In this document: positions 27,127 through 36,059 of the stretch, piece by piece | How positions within the stretch are numbered: the stretch's first letter is position 1 | Layout: each line of letters starts with the position of its first letter | Assembly (NCBI RefSeq): GCF_052156535.1 | Contig: NZ_JBQKUP010000038.1 | Location: 372,001-436,000 of the forward strand | From: Nitrospira_E sp052156535 | GTDB lineage: Bacteria; Nitrospirota; Nitrospiria; Nitrospirales; UBA8639 | Direction of reading: 5' to 3' | Length of the DNA: 64,000 nt | Notes under the pieces: model-generated | What the model was told of the DNA's origin: nothing | The model's input: only the letters and a program-made list of their open reading frames with translations | Database searches by the model: none | Position numbers and translations under genes: made by a program

Positions 27127-27636
27127 TTACTCGTCGACCGCTTCATTGGCCTGATCTTTATCTGAGCCCCCTTCAGGGGTAGCCTCTTCTGCAGCTTTCT
27201 TCACAAGGGTCACATTAATCTTGGGAACCACATCCCGATGAAGCTTGATGGCAACCGAAAAGGTTCCCAACTCCTTGAGAGGCTGTGGCAAGTGAATTTT
27301 TCTTCGGTCCACCTCAACGCCTTGAGCAGCCAATCGTTCGGCCACATCTTTGGATGTCACAGACCCGAACAGCTTGTCGTCCTTTCCGGTCTGCACTTCA
27401 AATGTCAGGGAGATTTTTGACAGATTCTTCCCCGACTCGCCTAAAGACTCCAATTCTTTTTTGGCCTTTTGGTCGATCTGCCGCTTGATATGCTGCAACA
27501 GTTTGACCTGTCGCTCTTCAGCTACGACCGCTTTTTTTCTCGGGAGCAAATAGTTCCGCGCATACCCTTTCGCCACCGTCAACACATCTCCCAAATACCC
27601 TAAACCTTCTACATTTTCCTGCAAAATAACCTTCAT
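27127..27636 (-). CDS. rplI: 50S ribosomal protein L9
   Basis: A 169-residue L9, somewhat longer than the usual 150 because of an acidic C-terminal tail (EEATPEGGSDKDQANEAVDE). The N-terminal RNA-binding domain (MKVILQENVEGLGYLGD, GYARNYLLP) is clear. A GGAG Shine-Dalgarno and a well-formed promoter lie upstream. The usual rpsF/rpsR partners are not directly upstream here. Confidence 0.97.
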   Translation of the reverse strand: MKVILQENVEGLGYLGDVLTVAKGYARNYLLPRKKAVVAEERQVKLLQHIKRQIDQKAKKELESLGESGKNLSKISLTFEVQTGKDDKLFGSVTSKDVAERLAAQGVEVDRRKIHLPQPLKELGTFSVAIKLHRDVVPKINVTLVKKAAEEATPEGGSDKDQANEAVDE

Positions 27637-27672
27637 AAAACACGTCTCCTTAGCCTAGCGAATAAGGGAAAC

Positions 27673-27701
27673 ATCTTAAGACTGGGTGTAGAAAAAGTCA
27701 A
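27673..27701 (-). promoter_or_regulatory. Predicted sigma-70 promoter of rplI operon
   Basis: On the minus strand TTGACT (27701-27696) and TAAGAT (27678-27673) are separated by exactly 17 bp. They lie about 40 bp before the rplI start, so transcription of rplI-glyA-nrdR probably begins here. Confidence 0.6.
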
Positions 27702-27972
27702 TGTAATTGCCGAATATATCATAGAATATGCTTCTCCTTCATAATCGGTGGTCAACCAACAGGCATGCTTCCGGTAACCAGACAATTCCATAGAGAATTT
27801 TGCAACAACCCGTTCGAAAATATGCTATGCTCCTCCATACTTACTAAATATTAACACTTAAGCATTACCCTGATTGTCCAGGCTCAAAACTGACCCTATC
27901 GACACATCACAGCCAAGGTAAACGATCAGATTGCTTTTTCATTTGCCATACTCTCGGCCTCGGAATAGTGAG

Positions 27973-28485
27973 ATGATGAACCACCTCCACCCACGTCAGC
28001 TTCAAACCAACCTGCTTTTCAATCTTCTCCTTCTCACCCTATTTGCCCTTGGTCTCTTAGTCTTTCCTCAATTAACCATTGCCGAAGAAGGAATGAAGGA
28101 CGAAGAAGGACTCGCACTCCAACCATTCTCGGACCTCAACCTTCGCTTTTCCAATCGGCCGCTCACCCCACCTGACTCACTCATTGTCCAAACCATTCCA
28201 CTCACCGGACTCTCTGTCGCCCGCCCTTTTGTCGCCCCGAACCCACAAGCGGTAATTTTTGAGGATGATCACCGACAACGGGTCGCCGTTCTCTCGACCG
28301 ATACCTCCGGGGCGCTCATACTCTATTTACTTGAGCCTCTCCCTCTTGATCCCAAGCTACCCGCCCTGTTTGAATGTGCACACAATCGAGGGTGTGAGGC
28401 TGATCGAACTCCACTCACCGGAGGATTGGGATGTCTCGCCCTCTGTATCAAGGAACTCCTGGAACTGTCAGCACTTAATCAATAA
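27973..28485 (+). CDS. Exported hypothetical protein
   Basis: A protein of about 170 residues with a signal sequence (LLFNLLLLTLFALGLLVFPQ followed by LTIAEEG). The mature part has paired cysteines near the end (FECAHNRGCEAD and GLGCLALC) that may form disulfides. A TTG 42 bases upstream is in frame, but the ATG at 27973 has an AGTGAG-like site before it and places the signal sequence normally. It is followed after 5 bp by the helicase-like gene. No family is recognised. Confidence 0.65.
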   Translation: MMNHLHPRQLQTNLLFNLLLLTLFALGLLVFPQLTIAEEGMKDEEGLALQPFSDLNLRFSNRPLTPPDSLIVQTIPLTGLSVARPFVAPNPQAVIFEDDHRQRVAVLSTDTSGALILYLLEPLPLDPKLPALFECAHNRGCEADRTPLTGGLGCLALCIKELLELSALNQ

Positions 28486-28490
28486 TTTTC

Positions 28491-30002
28491 ATGAAACTCT
28501 ACGATCTTCTCAATTTAGCCACCATCCAACTCAACAGCGAACGGGAAGTCGCCATGAGCCGTGGATTAGACGCACCTTTGGAGATCGCCCAAGCCCGACA
28601 CCTCCGCACGGTCGGCTCCCTTCACCTCTATAGTTGTGATGTTCCCCCTGGAAGTACCTTCCTACCCGACATCCCGGTGACATTGTTGCCGGGCAACGAT
28701 ATGGAACCGACCGAAGGCTATCTCATGGGGTGGCAAAATGGATCGCTCATACTCCAAACATTTGATCACGTCGGCCAAACCCTCAATCGGTGCACCCTCA
28801 TTCCCGACACATCGGGGTTCCTCGAAACCGGGGCCACACGGTTGTCCGACATGGCCAGCAAACCTGATTCCTTTACACTTGGGCCTGCCGAACGATTGGT
28901 GCCCTGGCTGGACCCTGAACCGCTCTCCCATCAAACGGCAGCAAGAGACTGCATCCCGACCACAGTGCTGACGACTATCTGGGGAGACACACGGCAAACA
29001 CGCTGGACAAAGCTGACGACATTAATCGTGGATCAGGTTCGGAAAAATAAACGAATTCTCCTGGTGGCTCCGGATCATCACACAGTTGATGAATTAACTG
29101 GTGCGGTCGCACACGCCTTAAAAATGGCGGCCTTGCCCTACCGAAGTTTGCTCTGCCGGTATGAACTACCTTTAGTAAAAGATGCGGGAGGGATGCTGCT
29201 CCAGGACTTTGGCTTTGAAGCACAGATGTCCCATTTTTTTGCCAAGGCCAACGCCAAGAAAGTCTCCTTACGAAAAAAATATGACCGGTTCAGGGAACTA
29301 ACTCCCATTCTGGCCTACAAACGCGACAAGCAAAAAGATCTGAACGAAGTAAAATTACTGGAATGGCGATTACTCACACAGCTCAGTGACTGGCAAGGGA
29401 AAGTCAAAAATATCGATAAAACTGTCCGGGACTATGAGGCCCTTCCCATTTGGACACGGATGAGTATGCAGGTGGCGGGCAAGAACATCGAGACCCTGGC
29501 CGAATACCGGGAAATTTACCAAGGCAAAATCCTTGGACTCATGAAAGAAGTCGAAGTAGCACAAACGCGAATTAAAGAATTAATCCCTGAAGCGACCGTT
29601 CCTAAAAACCTGCGACCGGAATACGATGAATTAAAAGAAGAAATCAAACGATTGGGCGGCACCAAAAAAATTCGGGAAATGCTGGCCGCTGGAGAAGGCA
29701 CCAACCGCCAAGCCTTCGCACAAAACAAACGTATAATGACCTGCACCCCGGGCCGCATCCTTACCGACCCGCTCTTCCGAAAAGTCCCGTTTGATTTACT
29801 GGTCATTGATGATGCCCCACGCATCCCTGCATCTCTTTTGCTTGCTGCCACTGGTACCATTCGTGAGCGAATCATTCTCAGTGGTGACACCTCCGACCTG
29901 CTACCTGGAGAACCGGGGACAACATCTACTCCTGGCCGCTGGCCACAAGCCTTTCTGGAAACCCTTCTGGGTCCTTCACCCCAACCCACCAGCGTAGGAT
30001 AA
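28491..30002 (+). CDS. SF1 helicase-like protein lacking a P-loop
   Basis: A 503-residue protein with the plan of IGHMBP2/Dna2-type superfamily-1 ATPases but a ruined Walker A. Later elements remain: KRILLVAPDHHTVDEL (motif Ia region), MTCTPGRILTDPLF, a Walker-B-like LLVIDDAPRIP and RIILSGDTSDLLP. Where GxxGxGKT should stand, the text reads WGDTRQTRWTKLTTL. A long coiled-coil insertion lies between about residues 255 and 400. It ends soon after motif III, without the usual second RecA domain. Probably a non-catalytic or nucleotide-independent derivative. Cotranscribed with the exported protein. Confidence 0.6.
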   Translation: MKLYDLLNLATIQLNSEREVAMSRGLDAPLEIAQARHLRTVGSLHLYSCDVPPGSTFLPDIPVTLLPGNDMEPTEGYLMGWQNGSLILQTFDHVGQTLNRCTLIPDTSGFLETGATRLSDMASKPDSFTLGPAERLVPWLDPEPLSHQTAARDCIPTTVLTTIWGDTRQTRWTKLTTLIVDQVRKNKRILLVAPDHHTVDELTGAVAHALKMAALPYRSLLCRYELPLVKDAGGMLLQDFGFEAQMSHFFAKANAKKVSLRKKYDRFRELTPILAYKRDKQKDLNEVKLLEWRLLTQLSDWQGKVKNIDKTVRDYEALPIWTRMSMQVAGKNIETLAEYREIYQGKILGLMKEVEVAQTRIKELIPEATVPKNLRPEYDELKEEIKRLGGTKKIREMLAAGEGTNRQAFAQNKRIMTCTPGRILTDPLFRKVPFDLLVIDDAPRIPASLLLAATGTIRERIILSGDTSDLLPGEPGTTSTPGRWPQAFLETLLGPSPQPTSVG

Positions 30003-30107
30003 CTTTACGAACAGTTCCCTCATTCTTGTAACGCCGATGTCTCATTCAGGAAGAATGACTTGAGAGGAATGCATACAAGAGAACCTCAACAACGGAATAA
30101 CGACAAC

Positions 30108-30136
30108 TTGACCGCATTTCTATAAAAGATGATAAT
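30108..30136 (+). promoter_or_regulatory. Promoter of tRNA-Leu
   Basis: TTGACC (30108-30113) and GATAAT (30131-30136) with a 17-bp spacer, 11 bp before the tRNA. A near-consensus sigma-70 promoter. Confidence 0.7.
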
Positions 30137-30147
30137 CGCACTCACGT

Positions 30148-30234
30148 GCCGAAGTGGCGGAACTGGCAGACGCACTAGATTCAGGGTCTAGCGCCCTCCG
30201 GGGTGTGCGGGTTCAAATCCCGCCTTCGGCACCA
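30148..30234 (+). tRNA. tRNA-Leu (anticodon CAG)
   Basis: An 87-nt class II tRNA. The acceptor stem GCCGAAG (30148-30154) pairs with CTTCGGC (30224-30230). Anticodon stem CTAGA/TCTAG encloses the loop TTCAGGG with CAG at 30182-30184. A long variable arm is present, and the T arm GCGGGTTCAAATCCCGC is standard. The CCA end is encoded. It reads CUG codons. Confidence 0.97.
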
Positions 30235-30365
30235 TCTCTTATATCTTTTGTTTTTACGGGTCTTCTTATAGCAATCCTTCTTCAACACGTTGCTTGATAG
30301 GTTTAAACTTAGGAATTATGAGAATTGCGGGAGAAAAGAATTCCGTTGTACATAGGAGGAACAGT

Positions 30366-30650
30366 ATGAAATCAGGAATACTTTTAACATTCTTCGGACT
30401 AATTCTTTTCCCGGTATTTGCTCTGGCCCAGGGTGGTGAAAACATGGAGCCGAAGTGCCAAAAATTAGCGCATGAATTTGCAGAAAATCCAGAATCTCTC
30501 AATGAAATGCAACTCAGGCAGCTACAATTCTGCGTGACTCACACCATCGAACAGCGCTATAAAACCGATCCTCCGGATCTACTCAGAGGGACAATCATTG
30601 AGCCTCCCGTTTCTACAGAAAACCCAGACTTGAAAACTCCCACTCCATAA
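30366..30650 (+). CDS. Small exported protein
   Basis: A 94-residue protein with a clean signal peptide (MKSGILLTFFGLILFPVFAL, cleavage probably after ALA). The mature part is helical with two cysteines (EPKCQK and QFCVTH) and a Pro/Thr-rich end. The AGGAGGA Shine-Dalgarno fixes the start. No family is recognised. Confidence 0.75.
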   Translation: MKSGILLTFFGLILFPVFALAQGGENMEPKCQKLAHEFAENPESLNEMQLRQLQFCVTHTIEQRYKTDPPDLLRGTIIEPPVSTENPDLKTPTP

Positions 30651-30671
30651 AAAAATCCAGAGGGCCAACAA

Positions 30672-30854
30672 TTAAAAAAATACTCCTGCCCCTTCCAGGA
30701 GAGCATCAAAAATTCCCCACGTCACAAAAGACAAAAGTCCGCTTTGGCTCCTAACCACGACATCCCTACCTTTCCTGCTGTCCGTTGCATGAAATCCTTC
30801 AACGTCGCTGGACATCCTTTCCAGATAGGTCCCGTTATTTACCGGGTTAGACAT
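30672..30854 (-). CDS. Possible 60-residue protein
   Basis: A short minus-strand frame (MSNPVNNGTYLERMSSDVEG to the C-terminal VTWGIFDALLEGAGVFF). Its stop lies in the T-run of a terminator-like hairpin, which supports a real transcript. No good Shine-Dalgarno is visible. It would converge on the exported protein gene. Confidence 0.35.
   Translation of the reverse strand: MSNPVNNGTYLERMSSDVEGFHATDSRKGRDVVVRSQSGLLSFVTWGIFDALLEGAGVFF
30677..30705 (-). terminator. Intrinsic terminator, minus strand
   Basis: Read leftward: CTCCTG, a 7-nt loop, CAGGAG, then TATTTTTTTAA. A short GC-rich stem and a T-run, at the end of the 60-codon frame. Confidence 0.45.
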
Positions 30855-30953
30855 GAGTCATCTAGAAATATTTGACACGACTTTTGACGAATGGAACGCA
30901 TCCCTCCGTCTCAGTAATCTGGCAAATAACCAATATTAAACCGGGAGGCAGTG

Positions 30954-31133
30954 ATGTGGATAGATGAAATGGATACGATTCAAACCTGGGTGAATGGCGA
31001 AGAAATTATCCTCAAAAAAATTGGCAGAGAATATTCGTACCGCCCAGCAAATGAGACCGGAGATTGGGTAAAGGGACTTCCAGATGGGATGGTGTGGGCG
31101 GATGCTCAAACCCTCTTTGAAGACTCCCTATAA
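30954..31133 (+). CDS. Small hypothetical protein
   Basis: A 59-residue acidic protein (MWIDEMDTIQTWVNGEEII at the start). GGGAGG lies 5 nt before the ATG; a GTG one codon earlier is closer than usual. It is followed by convergent genes. No family is recognised. Confidence 0.55.
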   Translation: MWIDEMDTIQTWVNGEEIILKKIGREYSYRPANETGDWVKGLPDGMVWADAQTLFEDSL

Positions 31134-31286
31134 CCATTCTTTTCTTTTCTCTTCACTTCGTCCGGCCAGAGATCCCATTTCCTTCAGAATACGAGTGGTC
31201 CTCCATTTGAAACTCCCCGGAATACGGACTACGATCTTTATTGCATGGCGTTCGAAGCCACAACCATGGTTGCTCCTCTGCATTCT

Positions 31287-33209
31287 CTATTGGGTCTGCG
31301 TCACAGAATCAGATTGACGAAAACCGACGGTGATCCAAATGGGAATTAAGAGGATTCCCAGGAGCAAGAGTCCGGTAATCCATGCCCCACGCCAGGGCAT
31401 CCATCCGGGGGCAGGACTTCCCACCAGCCAGGTTCCGATACCGGTAAGCAAACAGAAGATGGACAATGCCGTAAGCCCCATGGCCATAATCGCCCGCCAA
31501 AATCGCCGAACCCCATTTCGCTGCCCAGATTGAACCCGCAGTTCGATGGGTCCCCAGAATCCCGGAGGACGTGCACGCCGGTAAAAGGTCTCCAAACGAT
31601 CGAGATCTTCCGGTCCGGTGAACCAGGACACGGCGACACCAATCGCACCGGCTCCTAGGCCCATGATCAACAACCGCATTTCCTCTTGCTGTCCTGGAAG
31701 TGCCCACAGTAACAGGGGGGCCATAAGCACAGAAGCCGCAATACAGGCTAATTCGCCCCATGCCGTAATTCGCCACCAGATCCACCGAAGCACCAACACC
31801 ACGCCCATTCCCGCTCCCAGCAACAAACTGATTTGCCAGGCAGTTTGAATCGATGACAACCACGGAAGAATGCAAAGGGCAATCAAGAGAATCAGCAGGT
31901 TACTCGCACGTGCAACCCAAACCAGTGCACGTTGCGAAGGTTCGCGCTTGAGCCAACCCTCACAAATAAACCGGCGATAAATATCATTCGTCCAATAAGA
32001 CGCCCCCCAATTCAAATGCGTATCGACCGTGGAGGCCAAGGCCGCCAACATTCCGACGACCATCAACCCTTTAATTCCTGGCGGTAACAGTTCATGAATG
32101 CCTTGCACAAAGGTAAATTCGCGAGCCGCAATGAACTGAGGGCCTATCATTCCCGGTGGGGGTGGAAAAATCACCAGTAATCCCAGGGCCAATGGCAACC
32201 AGATCAAACTCCGAAGCCCAACTTGGGCCACGGTAAACACCACCGAAGCGACTCGCGCATCGTGATCGCTACGGCATGCCATGGATCGTTGAGCCAAATA
32301 TCCTGTCCCATCCGCATTCATTTGTAAGAGCCATTGAAAACCATAGACCAGCAACACCATCATGGTCGCATCCCTGGCACCGAAGGGAGTAAAAGCCAGA
32401 ATCTCATTCCCGGTCAGTGGATACCCACCCACCACCGAAAACTGTTTCTGAATGTGTTGAGTCAAGGACGCCAAGCCTCCCACGTGATCCACTACCACCC
32501 AGGCAAATGCGCCGCTGGCAACGATCCCGATTCCAAATTGCACTAGATCTGTGGCGACGACACTTCGTAGTCCGCCGGTGGTGGAATACAACACCGTCAC
32601 AGACACAATGGCCCCGATCGACAAAAGATTATTGGCCGAACGCACCCACACATTGTCCGCCTCCAACCCGCCAACGGTAAAAGGGACCCCTCCCCATTTC
32701 ACCATGTGAACGAACACATCAAAAAATCCGGCAGGAAGCCATTGATCCCAAAGAAGAAAAGGTTCAGCGAGGCGAGTGGCCGCCAACAGCACCATCGCGA
32801 GCACCGTGCAATTGACGATGGTGCCGAAATAAATGGCTTTGATGCCCCGGAGCGCCGACGCCGCACCGTGGCCATATCGCACCTCCGTCAGCTCGGCATC
32901 GGTGAGCACCCCTACCCGCCGCCAGCTCGGAGCCAGGAGAAACCCCATCAGGAGAAAGGCCAAGGCAAAAATCCACAAGCGCCACAACGCGAAAATGCCG
33001 GCCGTAGCCACCAACCCTGTAACAAGCAGTGGAGTGTCAGCCGCAAACTGTGTGGCCGCCATGCTTAATCCGGCCTTCCATCCCGAAAGACTGCGTCCTG
33101 CAAGAAAATATTCTTCCAGATTTTGGGATGCGACCGCTCGCTCTCGAAACCCCGCTTGCAGGGCATAGAGAATAAAAACGGCAAGAATCGCCCAATCCCA
33201 TCCAGTCAT
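31287..33209 (-). CDS. Sodium:solute symporter family protein
   Basis: A 640-residue SSS-family transporter with about thirteen or more membrane segments. Family-like elements include EEYFLAGRSLSGWKAGLSMA near the N terminus and MLAALASTVDTHLNWGASYW in the central helices. The N-terminal TQFAADTPLL region matches the sodium-site helix of the family. The length exceeds the usual 500 because of C-terminal helices. The substrate cannot be told from the sequence. No clear Shine-Dalgarno. Confidence 0.88.
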   Translation of the reverse strand: MTGWDWAILAVFILYALQAGFRERAVASQNLEEYFLAGRSLSGWKAGLSMAATQFAADTPLLVTGLVATAGIFALWRLWIFALAFLLMGFLLAPSWRRVGVLTDAELTEVRYGHGAASALRGIKAIYFGTIVNCTVLAMVLLAATRLAEPFLLWDQWLPAGFFDVFVHMVKWGGVPFTVGGLEADNVWVRSANNLLSIGAIVSVTVLYSTTGGLRSVVATDLVQFGIGIVASGAFAWVVVDHVGGLASLTQHIQKQFSVVGGYPLTGNEILAFTPFGARDATMMVLLVYGFQWLLQMNADGTGYLAQRSMACRSDHDARVASVVFTVAQVGLRSLIWLPLALGLLVIFPPPPGMIGPQFIAAREFTFVQGIHELLPPGIKGLMVVGMLAALASTVDTHLNWGASYWTNDIYRRFICEGWLKREPSQRALVWVARASNLLILLIALCILPWLSSIQTAWQISLLLGAGMGVVLVLRWIWWRITAWGELACIAASVLMAPLLLWALPGQQEEMRLLIMGLGAGAIGVAVSWFTGPEDLDRLETFYRRARPPGFWGPIELRVQSGQRNGVRRFWRAIMAMGLTALSIFCLLTGIGTWLVGSPAPGWMPWRGAWITGLLLLGILLIPIWITVGFRQSDSVTQTQ

Positions 33210-33263
33210 AATTTTTGGCTCATCATGATTGGGTGTGCTGTCAAAAAAGATGCATTCAGTCTA

Positions 33264-33674
33264 TTAAACAATGTTCCCGAATTTCCAACCAACCACCGGC
33301 AACGTTACTCCACATACCACAAGAACAAATCCAAGCCCCGTCACACCCCATCCGACGAGCGTGGCCCGATCTCCTAACATGACCGGCGTCTCTGCCCCAA
33401 ATCCCATCCCCGCTGGAGGCCACTGCTGAGTGAGACGAATTCGTGACCCAAGGTACATAACATAGGCGCCCATTCCCACTGCAGGCATTCCTGCCAGCAT
33501 GGTCACGACCAACAGCAACATCCTGATTTGATGACCCGTGGATTCCGTCAGTGGAATGTCCGGCTGGGTAACCTCTGAAAGATACTCCATTGTGAAATAG
33601 ACCAAGGCCCCGCCAAAAACAAGCAACGTCACCAGCATCAGCAGCAGGAACGGTCGATTGGAAGACTTCATCAT
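33264..33674 (-). CDS. Small membrane protein
   Basis: A 136-residue protein with three hydrophobic segments (FLLLMLVTLLVFGGALVYF, MLLLVVTMLAGMPAVGMGAY and GWGVTGLGFVLVVCGVTL). The frame is open further upstream, but the ATG at 33674 forms an ATGA overlap with the stop of the gamma-glutamylcyclotransferase-like gene. It is probably coupled to that gene. Function unknown. Confidence 0.65.
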   Translation of the reverse strand: MMKSSNRPFLLLMLVTLLVFGGALVYFTMEYLSEVTQPDIPLTESTGHQIRMLLLVVTMLAGMPAVGMGAYVMYLGSRIRLTQQWPPAGMGFGAETPVMLGDRATLVGWGVTGLGFVLVVCGVTLPVVGWKFGNIV

Positions 33675-34165
33675 GCCTGAGAGGTCTGCGAAAAATCCGT
33701 TAACTTCCACAACGTCTGCTTGGAGCTTTCCGATAAGCCCTGGGAAGTGATCGTTTCATAAAACACGCGACACCGACTCACATATCCATCCAAATGGACA
33801 TCCCTAAACCAATCCATCTGCCACAGTTCTGAAGAAAGCAGATGTTGCTGTGCGACGGGTAAGACATAAGCATGAGCCGTCATTGTTGAGCCATCTGGCC
33901 TGTAGACCTCAAGCAATTCCCTGCGATAGACCGGGTCTTCAAACCGGTCCAAGAGCTCCCAAGTTTGATGACGCATTGAGGTATATACACGACCCCTTGT
34001 CAGAGCGCCTTCCCGGGCCACCATTCCCGGATAAATACGGTCCCTAAACCGAAACTGGGCGAACCCCTGCGCTTCCGCTTCCACCCATGGCAACGCCAGG
34101 CCCGTCACCGCTTCCATCACTTCGGGAAATTGCAACGTCCCATAAGTAAACAGGGCATCATTCAT
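33671..34165 (-). CDS. Gamma-glutamylcyclotransferase-like (AIG2) protein
   Basis: A 164-residue AIG2/GGCT-family protein. The family motif YGTLQ is at residues 8-12 and the conserved acidic segment LLDRFEDPVYRRELLE follows around 80-95. Such proteins cyclise gamma-glutamyl amines to 5-oxoproline. The exact substrate is unknown. It overlaps the small membrane protein gene by 4 bp. Confidence 0.85.
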   Translation of the reverse strand: MNDALFTYGTLQFPEVMEAVTGLALPWVEAEAQGFAQFRFRDRIYPGMVAREGALTRGRVYTSMRHQTWELLDRFEDPVYRRELLEVYRPDGSTMTAHAYVLPVAQQHLLSSELWQMDWFRDVHLDGYVSRCRVFYETITSQGLSESSKQTLWKLTDFSQTSQA

Positions 34166-34232
34166 CTCATGACTCCAATCGAATGACCTCTGATGATCGG
34201 TCTGAAGGAGGGCTTTCTTTCAATAACAAACC

Positions 34233-35561
34233 TCATCGTCGCCGGATCGCTTCGTGTCGTCGCCCAAGCCACACACCCGTGGCAAACCATAGACCCGCAA
34301 TGGGCAGAGCCGCAAATGCCATGTGGGACAAAGTCATTCCCCAGGTATGAAAGACGGAGACAATCCCGGTCCCCGCCATATCGGCACCTCGATGAACGAC
34401 CGTATCAATCACATTTTTCGCCTGATATTTTTCTTCACGGGAAACGACGGTAAACAGGGTTTCTCGCGTCGGCTTGGTGATGGAAAATTCTCCCGCACGC
34501 CGCAGGACACCAAATCCGATCAAGACCGGCAGGACGGTCACTAAACCAAACACCCCAAATCCAATCAATGATACCAGTGGCATGACAGCCAACATGATCA
34601 CGACGCCAAACCGCGTCAACAGCCAGCCTGTCGCGAAAAACTGGAGCGTGAACGCGAACACATTGATCCCAAGATCCACCGATGCAAACAATTGCATGCG
34701 ATCTTCCGAACTCGGCATGACTTGCGGAATTAATATGGTTTGCTGCGAATACAGGAAGGTGGACAGAATTGAATAACACATGAGATAGAGGGCAATACCT
34801 TTCAAATAGGGCGAGCGAACAATGCATACCACTCCTACCCATAAGCTGGGAGGAGTGCCTTCAGGATTCCTGATGGAAGAAAGGTGTCGGTTTCCCAAAT
34901 CAATCCCGTGATGGACGTGATACCATTTTAACAACGCCATAATGCATCCCACCGCGATCAATAAGAAGATCGCTGACACCAAGAGTAACCCGGAAACCCC
35001 GACCCCTTTTACCGCCATTGCGGTGATAAACGGCCCTGTCATGGCGCCAAGACTGCCTCCTGCGGAAATACAACCAAAGAGTCGCCGAGCCGCATCAGTG
35101 GGAAACACATCGGCCATAAAACTCCAAAACACCGACACGACGAATAAATTAAACACACTCAACCATACAAAAAAGATGGGCCCAAAGGCTTGCAACCCGA
35201 CTCCACTTTGCAAAGCCACAAAAAATGCCAAAAGATTCAGGATGAAAAACACATAGACCGTTGGCAATAATCGACGAATCGGAAAATGCCCCGCGACCCA
35301 TCCAAACATCGGGATCACGGCTAACATTGTGATGAACACCACTGAGAATAACCACGGGAGATTATGAGCCCCCGAGAGCACTCCCATTTCATCGCGAACC
35401 GGTCGCAGGATGTAGTAGGCCGCCAGCACACAAAAAAAATAGACAAACGACCAGATGAGCGCAGGGAGTTCATCCCGGTCAACCGGCACCACCCGGCCGA
35501 TCGACCAATAAAGAAATTGTTTAGAAGATTTCGCCATTCTGTAGAAATTCGTCTTGGTCAC
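34233..35561 (-). CDS. MFS-type / NTP-NDP exchanger-like transporter
   Basis: A 442-residue protein with about twelve membrane segments. The opening region (AAYYILRPVRDEMGVLSG) is the pattern seen in bacterial proteins annotated as MFS or Npt1/Npt2-like translocases. KPTRETLFTVVSREEKYQAK in the second half is also typical of that group. The start is either the GTG at 35561 or an ATG at 35537; neither has a strong Shine-Dalgarno. The substrate is unknown, and nucleotide exchange should not be assumed in a free-living organism. Confidence 0.75.
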   Translation of the reverse strand: MTKTNFYRMAKSSKQFLYWSIGRVVPVDRDELPALIWSFVYFFCVLAAYYILRPVRDEMGVLSGAHNLPWLFSVVFITMLAVIPMFGWVAGHFPIRRLLPTVYVFFILNLLAFFVALQSGVGLQAFGPIFFVWLSVFNLFVVSVFWSFMADVFPTDAARRLFGCISAGGSLGAMTGPFITAMAVKGVGVSGLLLVSAIFLLIAVGCIMALLKWYHVHHGIDLGNRHLSSIRNPEGTPPSLWVGVVCIVRSPYLKGIALYLMCYSILSTFLYSQQTILIPQVMPSSEDRMQLFASVDLGINVFAFTLQFFATGWLLTRFGVVIMLAVMPLVSLIGFGVFGLVTVLPVLIGFGVLRRAGEFSITKPTRETLFTVVSREEKYQAKNVIDTVVHRGADMAGTGIVSVFHTWGMTLSHMAFAALPIAGLWFATGVWLGRRHEAIRRR

Positions 35562-35661
35562 TATAACTGAGGCGCATTGATGGGTACATTATGGGAGTGT
35601 TGAACAATTAAGATTTTCAAGGGCAAATTTGCCCAGGATTAGATTACTCATCAAGGACTCA

Positions 35662-35807
35662 GGGTCGGTTCAAAAAAGCATGCCCTGAGTCTTCCCGAAG
35701 GGTCCGTCCAGCAAGGCCGCAGCCGTTTTTTCGCGCGGAGCGTACGCTGAGTACATGAGCACGGAAAAATGGCGAGAACGCCGCTGGCGGCTTTTTTCAA
35801 CAGACCC
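35662..35807. repeat. 146-bp MITE-like inverted-repeat element
   Basis: The ends are GGGTCGGTTCAAAAAAGC (35662-35679) and the inverted copy GCTTTTTTCAACAGACCC (35790-35807), matching at 16 of 18 positions. A second hairpin at the left end pairs GACTCAGGG with CCCTGAGTC. No ORF is inside. The style (TTGAAAAA ends around GCCGCCAGCGGCG and GGCCTTGCTGGACGG) resembles dispersed intergenic repeats I associate with Nitrospira genomes. It sits upstream of the leftward transporter gene. Confidence 0.7.
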
Positions 35808-36059
35808 ATTATGACGAATGCCGTCCTGAGAGTCTTCAGGCGACGTACCTCATATCGCCCAACCATGCGTTTTGATTCCCATCAATAACTTTTAAGGAAA
35901 AGGGAAATGGGACTTACAATGGAGAGGAATCGCAGTGATCGCCATCAAAAGAAAAGCTCAGAAACGATCTTTCACAATACCCTTCAGGATTTTCTGAAAC
36001 CACCACATCATGATCGGGAGGTAGAACCCCCAGGGCTTGAAATTAACCGAAGATTACAG

